Program-made: the position numbers and the translations under genes | The notes under the pieces: generated by a model | Database searches by the model: none | What the model was told of the DNA's origin: nothing | What the model saw: only the letters and a program-made list of their open reading frames with translations | Part shown: in pieces, positions 8,261 to 15,365 of the stretch | Position numbering within the stretch: the first letter of the stretch is position 1 | How the letters are laid out: each line of letters begins with the position of its first letter | Assembly (NCBI GenBank): GCA_963691775.1 | Contig: OY829369.1 | Coordinates: 1,116,001-1,180,000 of the forward strand | DNA length: 64,000 bases | Source of the DNA: JAZBPO01 sp963691775 | GTDB lineage: Bacteria > Pseudomonadota > Gammaproteobacteria > Pseudomonadales > Azotimanducaceae | Reading direction: 5' to 3'

Positions 8261-8505
8261 ACGATGCGGCGCTCAACGCGCACCTTGCCGAGCTCGTCAG
8301 CGCCGATGAGTCGACCTTCGACGTGATTCGGGACGATCGGCTCTATCGCTCGCTCATGGATCGCTTCGACGTCGATCTGTCGTGGAGCGAAGGTGTCTGG
8401 TGCGCCCAGATCGTCGGCCCCGACGGCATCGCGCGCGAGGAGGAGGACATCGTCGCTGCGCGCGCCGCCGGACGCGTGATCCTCGCGGCCCACGGCGTGC
8501 GCTGA
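8257..8505 (+). CDS. Small acidic protein coupled to the Ntn hydrolase
   Basis: 82 residues from GTG 8257; the GTGA overlaps the TGA of the upstream gene by three bases, a classic coupling arrangement. The protein is acidic and has no signal peptide or membrane segment. It reads as an N-terminal helical half (LAELVSADES, LYRSLMDRF) and a C-terminal beta-alpha half (WCAQIVGPDG, VAARAAGRVILAA). I recognise no family. The coupling suggests a stoichiometric partner, inhibitor or substrate adaptor of the Ntn hydrolase. Confidence 0.65.
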   Translation: MNDAALNAHLAELVSADESTFDVIRDDRLYRSLMDRFDVDLSWSEGVWCAQIVGPDGIAREEEDIVAARAAGRVILAAHGVR

Positions 8506-8514
8506 GGCCAGCGC

Positions 8515-8856
8515 TCAATCTGCGCGGAGGCCAGCCGCCCGCTCCGGGCCGAGGAACAGCGCGGCCACGTCGTCGCCGACGCGAGAGGCCTGCACAAGCA
8601 GGTAGATGCTGAGGTAGGGCGCGCCCAGGAACACTCCACCGATCCCGAGCGCGATGCCCCCGGCGCTGAAGTGATGTCGCCAGGCGATCCAGGTGCCGGA
8701 GAAGATCAGGAAGCAGAAGAAGTCGAGATTGAACTGGCCGGGCCAGTGCATGGCCGCCATGTCGCCGAAGAAGGTCGGCAACAACCCGCCCAGACCATCA
8801 TCGAGTATCACCGGCAGCGCGTAGGCCCCGACCACGGCTAAGACGCCCACGAGCAC
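8515..8856 (-). CDS. Small membrane protein; upstream in-frame TGA suggests a damaged start
   Basis: 113 residues if started at GTG 8856. It has about three hydrophobic segments (residues 2-20, 42-60, 65-90) and a hydrophilic tail, and resembles small integral inner-membrane proteins of unknown function. The GTG has no good ribosome-binding site. An ATG at 8874 in the same frame has one (GAGAGGGG), but a TGA at 8860-8862 lies between them; translation from 8874 would give only MVAF. Either the gene reinitiates at the GTG or the TGA is a recent nonsense change or sequence error. It converges on the coupled small gene with a 9-base gap. Confidence 0.55.
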   Translation of the reverse strand: MLVGVLAVVGAYALPVILDDGLGGLLPTFFGDMAAMHWPGQFNLDFFCFLIFSGTWIAWRHHFSAGGIALGIGGVFLGAPYLSIYLLVQASRVGDDVAALFLGPERAAGLRAD

Positions 8857-8955
8857 CCGTCAGAAAGCGACCATGGTGCCCCCTCTCGAGCAGCAGAGAT
8901 GCGCCATGGCAACGCAGCGCGGGGCTGCGCGCCATGACGCGGGAGGTCATTTCGA

Positions 8956-9969
8956 TCAGTCGAGGGTGTACTTGATCACCTGACGCGGACCGACTTCGGC
9001 GCCGTACACGGCCCCTTCCGCATCCACTGCCACGCCTTCGGCGGCCGTGGTGCCGGCGTTGTCGGGGTCGGGCTCCGGGTCTGGAATGAAGTGATCAACT
9101 ACCGCATCGTCGATATCGCCGATGCGCATGCCGCGCTTGAAGCCGGGATTGTTGCCCCAGGTACGATTCGACTCCGAATCGACCACGTACATACGCTGCA
9201 TGTTGTCGATGAAGATGCCGCTCGGGCGACCGAACTGGTGCCAGGTGTCGAGGTGGTTACCCTCCTGATCGAACACCTGAATCCGGTTGTTGGCGCGGTC
9301 ACCGACGTAGAGCCGGCCTTCGGCGTCCATGGCGAGCGCGTGCGGATCGCGAAACTCACCGTTCTCGCTCCCGGTGCCGCCCCACTCCATGAGGTAGGTG
9401 CCATCGGCATCGAACTTCACCACTCGATTGTTGTTGCCGCGGCCGTGGCCGTCGGCGACGAAGATCGAGCCGTCCGGCGCAACGAGCACGTCCGACGGCT
9501 GATCGAATACGTTGTCGCCCTCACCCGCTACGCCCGCCGTGCCGAGCGACATGAGGAGCTCGCCATCTGGAGAGAACTTGTGTACCTGGTGGCCGCGCGT
9601 ACCGTCCCCACGGGCATCCGCGACCCAGACGTGGCCCTCGGGATCAACGTGCAGCCCGTGCGGCCAGACGATGAGGCCCGCACCGAAGCTGCCAAGCAGA
9701 TTGCCATCGAGGTCGTAGTGCAGGATCGGGTCGAGGTCCGGCCGATCGACGCAGGTATTCGCCTCACAGCGTTCACCGACCCAGAGGCTCCGACCATCCG
9801 GCGCGGGATAGATCGCGGACGTGGAACCCCAGGTACGGCCAGCGGGCATCTCGCCCCAGCCAGGCTGCGCCGCGAACGGATTGCTGTCCGGATGCATCGC
9901 CCACCCCGACACGGCAGACGCAAGCAGCGCCGGCGCGAGCAAGGATCGATGGCTTCGCTTGGATACCAT
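8956..9969 (-). CDS. Secreted NHL-repeat beta-propeller protein
   Basis: 337 residues. The N-terminus (basic MVSKRSHR, then hydrophobic LLAPALLASAVSGWA) is a signal peptide. The rest is a series of NHL-like blades with the recurrent pattern of Asp/Gly-rich turns and HYDLDGNLL, KFSPDGELL, KFDADGTYL and VFDQEGNHL strands, about six blades, as in peptidyl-alpha-hydroxyglycine lyase-like propellers. It is probably periplasmic. It lies 42 bases downstream of the HupE-like gene on the same strand, so the two probably form an operon. A related propeller is encoded divergently at 11454. Ligand or enzyme activity is unknown. Confidence 0.82.
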   Translation of the reverse strand: MVSKRSHRSLLAPALLASAVSGWAMHPDSNPFAAQPGWGEMPAGRTWGSTSAIYPAPDGRSLWVGERCEANTCVDRPDLDPILHYDLDGNLLGSFGAGLIVWPHGLHVDPEGHVWVADARGDGTRGHQVHKFSPDGELLMSLGTAGVAGEGDNVFDQPSDVLVAPDGSIFVADGHGRGNNNRVVKFDADGTYLMEWGGTGSENGEFRDPHALAMDAEGRLYVGDRANNRIQVFDQEGNHLDTWHQFGRPSGIFIDNMQRMYVVDSESNRTWGNNPGFKRGMRIGDIDDAVVDHFIPDPEPDPDNAGTTAAEGVAVDAEGAVYGAEVGPRQVIKYTLD

Positions 9970-10011
9970 GTTGTCTCTCTCCGTTTCTCTCTCCGGCGAC
10001 AGCTTAGGAAG

Positions 10012-11367
10012 TCACCTGTCCGGCCGTCCAGCGCCGGGCGCGACGAGGCGCGCTTCCAGCCGCCCCATCGTGAAATACAGAGCGAAGGCGAGCGCCGCGA
10101 CCAGCATTCCGCGCAGCGCCTCGTGCAGGAACACCAGGTCGAGCACGGGCCAGGCGAGCCCGTATGCGGAAAACGTCTCCCAGCGCTCCAGACCCCAATG
10201 GCCGGACGCATGGGCGACGAGCACACCGACCAGCAGCTGGACCGCGCGCATCGACAGAACGCGGAACGCGAGCGCCAGCATTGGCAGCGCGCAGGCGATC
10301 ACGAGAAGCTGGCCGAGCTCAACGCCGAGGGTGAAGGCGCCAAGCGCGATGAACAGATGTCCGGCCGAGAACTGCATCTGTTCCGCCAGCATGAAGGCAA
10401 AGCCGTAGCCGTGGAGCAGTCCGAAAAGGAACGCAAGGCGCCAGCGCGGGGTCCGCGTCGACAGCTCCCCGAGCCCCTGGAGCACCACCATGAGGGCTAG
10501 CCAGAGCACGGAACCCGCAATGAGCCACTCAACGAAGGCCGGAAACCAGGCGCCGCTGGGTGCCCAGCCGAGGGTGGTAGACGCGAGCGTCAGCGTGTGC
10601 CCTGCAGTGAAGGCGGTCACCACGGCGACCAGCGGTCGCCAGACAAGGAGCGGAACAACGAGGCAAAGCAGGAACAACAGGTGGTCCACGCCGCCAAGGA
10701 TGTGTTCGATTCCCGACAGCAGGAAGCTGCTGGCAACGCGGACGGGACCGGGCTCTAACGGCAGGGGCCCGGGCGCTCCATTCACGCGTAGGCGGCGCGT
10801 CTCGCCTTCCCGCGTCTGCACCATCAGATCAAGGTGCGTGTCGACTCCGAGATGGGCAAGGCGCGGATTGATCGTGAGCTCGCCCCCCCTCGCCGAAGGT
10901 GGTATTGGCACGGAAAACAGCGCATCCAGGCGCCACTGAGCGGGTGCGAGACGTACCTTGGGCGCTTGCGGCGCCGCGAGCCTCAGCGCATTGACGGCCA
11001 GATCGGGGCCGGCAAGCAGGTCTGCGTTCGGCGCGATGAGGCGAATCGTTTGCAGGCGCGGCGAAGCCAGGGGAACTCCATCCGCGGCGAAGCTCACGAA
11101 GTCGCCGAGCCATAGGGACGCTCCGTCGGCAAGGCCCTGCATCGACCGGCTCGGATCGAGCGTGCCGTCCGGATGCAGCACCAGCTCCAGATCCTGCAGC
11201 GCCTCGACCGGGGCGCGAACGACCATGCTGATCTCGCTGTCGCCCACCGCGATACGCAGATCGCTCGATACCCGCCCCGGGATTTCGTGTCCCCTGGCCG
11301 CGGCCGCGCAAACAAGAAGCACGCACAGGAGCGATGTCCGGGCGCTCCCCGCGCCCCTCGCCATCAT
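10012..11367 (-). CDS. HupE/UreJ-like membrane protein with periplasmic N-terminal domain
   Basis: 451 residues from ATG 11367 (a second ATG follows directly). Residues 1-27 are a signal peptide ending ARGHE; His follows the cleavage site. Residues about 28-230 form a soluble, probably periplasmic domain of beta-type sequence. From about 240 there are some seven membrane segments with the HupE-type signature: GIEHILGGVDHLLFLL, FTAGHTLTLA and LFGLLHGYGFA, which supply the conserved His/Asp of HupE/UreJ nickel or cobalt permeases. The long N-terminal domain marks the larger HupE-like subfamily, whose substrate is not settled. Downstream lies a secreted propeller. Confidence 0.85.
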   Translation of the reverse strand: MMARGAGSARTSLLCVLLVCAAAARGHEIPGRVSSDLRIAVGDSEISMVVRAPVEALQDLELVLHPDGTLDPSRSMQGLADGASLWLGDFVSFAADGVPLASPRLQTIRLIAPNADLLAGPDLAVNALRLAAPQAPKVRLAPAQWRLDALFSVPIPPSARGGELTINPRLAHLGVDTHLDLMVQTREGETRRLRVNGAPGPLPLEPGPVRVASSFLLSGIEHILGGVDHLLFLLCLVVPLLVWRPLVAVVTAFTAGHTLTLASTTLGWAPSGAWFPAFVEWLIAGSVLWLALMVVLQGLGELSTRTPRWRLAFLFGLLHGYGFAFMLAEQMQFSAGHLFIALGAFTLGVELGQLLVIACALPMLALAFRVLSMRAVQLLVGVLVAHASGHWGLERWETFSAYGLAWPVLDLVFLHEALRGMLVAALAFALYFTMGRLEARLVAPGAGRPDR

Positions 11368-11406
11368 CGTTGTCACCTGCCGCCCTGCCGAGCTCGGGCG
11401 ACGGAG

Positions 11407-11412
11407 TATACT
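11407..11412 (+). promoter_or_regulatory. Possible -10 element in a divergent promoter region
   Basis: TATACT at 11407-11412 sits in the 86-base gap between the HupE-like start (11367) and the propeller start (11454) and could be a sigma-70 -10 box for the rightward gene. I see no matching -35 at 16-18 bases, so this is a weak call. Confidence 0.3.
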
Positions 11413-11453
11413 GAGCCCGGGGACAGGATCGCGATTTCCGGGGAGCGGGAAGC

Positions 11454-12632
11454 ATGAAACGTAATCTCTTGAGTGGCCTAGCCGCGGCCGCAGCAATCGC
11501 CGGCCTGTGGTTCGCCCAGGGCACCGTTGGTGAACGCATCGACGCTGCCGCAGTCATGGCGCCCCGCTTCGAGGTCGACCCGTTCTGGCCGAAGCCCCTT
11601 CCCCACGACTGGCTGCTGGGCTCCGTGATCGGCATCAGCGTCGATTCGCGCGATCACGTTTTCATTACTCACCGCCCGCAATCGCTCTCCGAGAACCTCG
11701 AGATCGCCGCATCGACAACGCCCCCGCGCGCACGCTGCTGCCAGCCCGCGCCCAACGTTCTCGAGTTCGACCCGGCCGGGAATCTGGTCAACGCCTGGGG
11801 CGGCCCCGGAGAAGGCTACGACTGGCCCGCATCGAATCACGGCATCACCGTGGACCACGAAGACAATGTCTGGATCGGCGGCAACGGCCGCAACGACGCG
11901 CACATCCTCAAGTTCACGCGCGACGGCGACTTCATCGCCCAGTTCGGGAAGCCGGGCATGGCCGTGGATTCAAACGCAACCACGCACTTCGGCCGCGTCG
12001 CCGAGGTGAGCATCGACCCGAACCGGAATATTGCCTACGTCGCCGACGGCTACGCTCACAAGCGCATCGCAGTCCTAGACGTGGAGACCGGCGAGTTCCT
12101 CCGCTACTGGGGCGCCTACGGCAACCCGCCCAGCGACGAAGACATGGGGCGCTACGATCCGAGCGCCGAGCCGGCACAGCAGTTCCGCAATCCCGTCCAC
12201 TGCGCGCAGCCGTCCAACGACGGACTGGTATACGTCTGCGATCGAGTGAACGACCGCATCCAGGTATTCACGCCAGAGGGGGAATTCGTCAAGGAAGCCT
12301 TCATCGCGAAGGACACCCTTGGCGCCGGTTCGGTCTGGGACCTCGACTTCTCGAAGGATGACGCACAGACCTATCTTTACCTTGTCGACGGCCAGAACCA
12401 TCGCGTCTACATATTGCTGCGCGACACGCTCGAGCTGATCACGACGTTCGGCGCGGGCGGTCGTCAGCCCGGTCAGTTCTTTGGCGTGCACAGCGTCGCC
12501 GTCGATTCCGCAGGCAACCTCTTTACAACGGAAACCTACGAAGGCAAGCGCCTGCAGAAGTTCACGTACCGAGGCCTGGCCCCGGTGCCGATCGGCGAGC
12601 AGGGCACGCCCTGGCCCGCAGAGGCGCTCTGA
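11454..12632 (+). CDS. Secreted beta-propeller protein
   Basis: 392 residues; ATG 11454 follows GGGGAGCGGGAAGC. The N-terminus (MKRNLLSGLAAAAAIAGLW) is a signal peptide or uncleaved anchor. Blades repeat the NHL-like pattern: HVFITHRP, VWIGGNGRNDAHILKF, IAYVADGYAHKRIAVLD, LVYVCDRVNDRIQVF, YLYLVDGQNHRVYIL and LFTTETYEGKRLQKF. A Cys pair (ARCCQP) and a further pair (VHCAQP, VYVCDR) may form disulfides, fitting a periplasmic site. It is transcribed away from HupE and the other propeller, so the two propellers flank HupE. The aldolase 98 bases downstream may be co-transcribed. Function unknown. Confidence 0.82.
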   Translation: MKRNLLSGLAAAAAIAGLWFAQGTVGERIDAAAVMAPRFEVDPFWPKPLPHDWLLGSVIGISVDSRDHVFITHRPQSLSENLEIAASTTPPRARCCQPAPNVLEFDPAGNLVNAWGGPGEGYDWPASNHGITVDHEDNVWIGGNGRNDAHILKFTRDGDFIAQFGKPGMAVDSNATTHFGRVAEVSIDPNRNIAYVADGYAHKRIAVLDVETGEFLRYWGAYGNPPSDEDMGRYDPSAEPAQQFRNPVHCAQPSNDGLVYVCDRVNDRIQVFTPEGEFVKEAFIAKDTLGAGSVWDLDFSKDDAQTYLYLVDGQNHRVYILLRDTLELITTFGAGGRQPGQFFGVHSVAVDSAGNLFTTETYEGKRLQKFTYRGLAPVPIGEQGTPWPAEAL

Positions 12633-12730
12633 CCGAACGACCTGTCACGCTCCGCAGAGGGCGGGCAGAGCAGAATCCCGGCGGGTGTCTTGGCCGCCGG
12701 GCACCGAATCAAGACTGAGGGAGAGACCCC

Positions 12731-13666
12731 ATGAAGCAGTTCGCCCGCGGCCTCGCGGCCGTCGCCCTTGCGCTCATATCCATCGGTGCCGCTGCGGCCG
12801 AACACGTACACATGAATCGCACCGTTGAAACGCTCGAGGCAGGCGACCCCGTCTTCGGCCTCTTTACGTCCGACTTTTCGCTCAGCAACGCAATGGCCCT
12901 GTCGCGCTCCGAGCTCGACTACATCTTCATCGATATGGAGCACACGCCATTCGACACGGAGACGCTACGGGCCTTTCTCCTCGGTATGCAGAACAAGCGC
13001 GGGATGCTCGAGAAGGACAGCGCCCAGATGGACGTCACGCCCATCGTGCGCATCCCCATGTACGGCCGCGAGCAGTTGCAGTTCATGGTGAAGCAGGTGC
13101 TCGACGTCGGCGCCTTCGGCGTCCTCTTTCCGTTCATCGCCAACAAGGAGGAAGCCGAGAACGCCGTCACGGCCATGCGCTATCCCCCGCAGCGCGGCGA
13201 TGCTCAACCCGAGCCTCGCGGCGTGCGCGGCTCCTCCCCCGGCCTCGCCGCCTGGCTCTGGGGCGTGGACGACTACATGGAGCGCGCCGATACCTGGCCC
13301 CTCGATCCGAACGGTGATCTGCTCGCCGTGCTTCAGATAGAGAATGTCGAGGGCGTGGAGAACATCGAGGAGATCGCGGCCGTCCCGGGCGTTGGCGCGA
13401 TCTTCGTCGGCCCCGCGGATCTTGCCCTGAGCTACGGCGTATCCGGCAGCAGTCACCCTGACATGCAAGCAGCCCTCGGGCGCGTGCTCGCGGCGTGCAA
13501 GGCGAACGACGTCCCCTGCGGCCTGACCACCAGCGCGAGCACGGTCGAGGACTACATCGCGCAGGGATGGGACTTCGTCACCATCGGCTACTGGAACGAC
13601 GCCGGCATCTCACCCGCCCCCGCAGAAGCACTCGCAAGAGGCCGCGCCGCCGCCAACCGCGACTGA
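12731..13666 (+). CDS. HpcH/HpaI-family aldolase with a signal peptide
   Basis: 311 residues; ATG 12731 follows GAGGGAGAG. The N-terminus (MKQFARGLAAVALALISIG, cleavage near AAAAE) is a signal peptide. The mature part is the HpcH/HpaI TIM barrel: IFIDMEHTPFD, VRIPMYG, QVLDVGAFGVLFPF, LQIENVEGVENI (metal-ligand Glu) and IFVGPADLALSYG (metal-ligand Asp). Known members are cytoplasmic Mg/Mn-dependent class II aldolases for 2-keto-3-deoxy sugar acids or hydroxy-diacids. Export makes the natural substrate unclear; it may act in the periplasm beside the propeller proteins. Fold assignment sure, reaction inferred. Confidence 0.85.
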   Translation: MKQFARGLAAVALALISIGAAAAEHVHMNRTVETLEAGDPVFGLFTSDFSLSNAMALSRSELDYIFIDMEHTPFDTETLRAFLLGMQNKRGMLEKDSAQMDVTPIVRIPMYGREQLQFMVKQVLDVGAFGVLFPFIANKEEAENAVTAMRYPPQRGDAQPEPRGVRGSSPGLAAWLWGVDDYMERADTWPLDPNGDLLAVLQIENVEGVENIEEIAAVPGVGAIFVGPADLALSYGVSGSSHPDMQAALGRVLAACKANDVPCGLTTSASTVEDYIAQGWDFVTIGYWNDAGISPAPAEALARGRAAANRD

Positions 13667-13670
13667 CCCA

Positions 13671-13705
13671 AACCTGAACAAGGGGTCAGACCCCTTGTTC
13701 AGGTT
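13671..13705. repeat. Perfect 35-base palindromic element
   Basis: Two perfect 15-base arms (13671-13685 and 13691-13705) enclose the 5-base centre TCAGA; the core is GGGGTCAGACCCC. It sits five bases after the aldolase stop and between convergent genes, so it may act as a bidirectional terminator or be a REP-like mobile repeat. There is no U-run. Confidence 0.8.
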
Positions 13706-13724
13706 TCTCCCCGAAGCTGAATAT

Positions 13725-13748
13725 GGGGTCAGACCCCTTGTTCAGGTT
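13725..13748. repeat. Direct copy of the right part of the palindrome
   Basis: 24 bases from GGGGTCAGACCCC to the end are identical to 13682-13705. The left arm in front is degenerate (GCTGAATAT instead of CCTGAACAA). The copy runs into the 3' end of the EVE gene and supplies its TGA stop (13742-13744 on the minus strand). Confidence 0.8.
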
Positions 13749-14230
13749 CGGGGTGCGGTCTCGAGGTCGAGAATGTGTGTCCAGTGGTGCTGGTCCACAG
13801 GCTGGATCGACAGACGCGAGCCCTTCGCGAGCAAGGGCATGCCGTCGAGGCTGGGATCGGTCTTCATCTCGGCGAGGCTGACGATTCGCTTGAAACGACG
13901 CTGGTACCGCACGTCGACCATCAACCAGCGCGGCGCGTCCGGATCGCTCTTCGGGTCGTGGTACTTGCTGTCCGGATCAAAGGCCGTGTAGTCGGGATAA
14001 GCCTCACGGACGATCTTCACGATGCCGACGATACCGGGGACGGCGCAGTTCGAGTGGTAGAAGAACGCGAGATCTCCAACTCGCATGCCGTCGCGCATGT
14101 AGTTCCGCGCCTGATAGTTCCGGATGCCGTCCCAGTGATCCGTGCGCTTTGGACAAGCGTACAGATCATCGAGGGAAAATGCGTCGGGCTCGGATTTCAG
14201 CAGCCAGTACCCCATCCGGCGCTCAGCCAT
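13742..14230 (-). CDS. EVE domain protein (thymocyte nuclear protein 1-like)
   Basis: 162 residues filling the single EVE/PUA-like domain. Landmarks are YWLLKSEPDAFSLDDL at the N-terminus, DHWDGIRNYQARNYMRDGM, VGDLAFFYHSN and GIVGIVKIVREAYPD, then the basic-aromatic strand RWLMVDVRYQRRFKRIV. Family members bind modified bases in nucleic acids; in bacteria the role is mostly unknown. The start overlaps the stop of the quinone oxidoreductase by 8 bases, so the two form an operon. The last residues (TAPRT) and the stop are encoded inside a palindromic repeat copy, which may have trimmed or replaced the original end. Confidence 0.92.
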   Translation of the reverse strand: MAERRMGYWLLKSEPDAFSLDDLYACPKRTDHWDGIRNYQARNYMRDGMRVGDLAFFYHSNCAVPGIVGIVKIVREAYPDYTAFDPDSKYHDPKSDPDAPRWLMVDVRYQRRFKRIVSLAEMKTDPSLDGMPLLAKGSRLSIQPVDQHHWTHILDLETAPRT

Positions 14231-15221
14231 CTGCTATCTCCACCACGGTCTTCCCGAGGCCGTCGCGCTCAAGCGCAAGCGCCATGGCATCGCGATAGTC
14301 CGCGAAGGTGAAACGGCGACCTACAGGGGGCACGAGTTCACCCTGCTCCACGGCTGCGAAAAGGGCCGCGCGCATCGCGTTCGCCGCGTCCGCCTCGTGC
14401 ACGCTCGAGAACTGCCTCAGATCAACGCCCATGAGCGCAGCGCCCTTCAACAGCGCGAGATTTACCGGAAGCTTCGGGATCGGTCCGCCTGTGAAGCCGA
14501 CCACGAGATGGCGGCCGCGCCAGGCAAGACTGCGGAATGCAGGCTCCAGCAGATCGCCGCCGACCGGATCGAACACCACATCCACGCCGCGGCCATCATT
14601 CATTTCCTTGAGTGCGGCGCGCCATTCCGGATGGCTGTAGTCGACCGCTGCGTGCGCGCCCTGTTCGATCGCCCAGGCTCGCTTCTCCGGCGTCGACGCC
14701 CCGGCGATCACCTGCGCGTTGCGCATGCGTGCGACCTGCACGGCCGCGATTCCGACGCCGCCCGCCGCACCGAGCACGAGCACCGTCTCTCCGGCCTGCA
14801 GCTGCGCTCGATCCACGAGGCCATGCCAGGCGGTCATGTAGTTGGTGATGAAGCCGGCCGCGGCTGCGGCATCCAGCGCATCCGGGATCACGGATACGGA
14901 CGCTGCGGGCGCGATGGCGTAGTCGGCGAGCCCGCCGCCGAAGCCGGAGGCCGCCACGCGATCGCCCACGCTCAATCCCCGGACGTCCGCGCCAAGCGCG
15001 TCTATGCGCCCTGAGAACTCGATACTCGGGACATAGGGTGGCGGCGGTTGAACCTGATACCGCCCGGCGGCAATGAGTGCATCTACGTAACCCATGCCCG
15101 CCACATCGACGGCAATCCGAACCGTGCCAGGTACGGGTTCTGGAACGGGGATCTCTTTCATCTCGAAGAGCTCGGGCCCACCAAGCACCTCCCCGATGAC
15201 AGCGCGCATCATGGTGGTCAC
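14223..15221 (-). CDS. NADPH:quinone oxidoreductase family protein (zinc-free MDR)
   Basis: 332 residues from GTG 15221, which is six bases after GGGGAG; an ATG at 15212 is the alternative. N-terminal GroES-like domain (EIPVPEPVPGTVRIAV, GMGYVDALIAAGRY) and a Rossmann domain with GAAGGVGIAAVQVAR at about 150. The structural and catalytic zinc Cys ligands of alcohol dehydrogenases are absent. Typical members reduce quinones or enones with NADPH. The 3' end overlaps the EVE gene. The exact substrate cannot be told. Confidence 0.88.
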   Translation of the reverse strand: MTTMMRAVIGEVLGGPELFEMKEIPVPEPVPGTVRIAVDVAGMGYVDALIAAGRYQVQPPPPYVPSIEFSGRIDALGADVRGLSVGDRVAASGFGGGLADYAIAPAASVSVIPDALDAAAAAGFITNYMTAWHGLVDRAQLQAGETVLVLGAAGGVGIAAVQVARMRNAQVIAGASTPEKRAWAIEQGAHAAVDYSHPEWRAALKEMNDGRGVDVVFDPVGGDLLEPAFRSLAWRGRHLVVGFTGGPIPKLPVNLALLKGAALMGVDLRQFSSVHEADAANAMRAALFAAVEQGELVPPVGRRFTFADYRDAMALALERDGLGKTVVEIADG

Positions 15222-15365
15222 GAGCAACTCCCCGAGCGCTGCAGCGCGGCCACAGAAAGGTGCTCGGCACCGATCAGGGACGCGATGAGCTTCGTGCTTC
15301 TGCCGTCAGCGGCCGATCCGCTGAAGCGCGCCAAGCAAGCACGCTCGCAAGCCGGGCCAGCCATC

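Noticed and set aside
9091..10500. Long open frame opposite the propeller and HupE-like genes
   Set aside because: It spans two recognised genes on the other strand and shows no domain; antisense openness is a by-product of GC-rich third positions.
13671..13748. CRISPR-like array
   Set aside because: Only two units, one degenerate, with a 19-base spacer; the unit is a palindrome rather than a CRISPR repeat and no cas gene is present.
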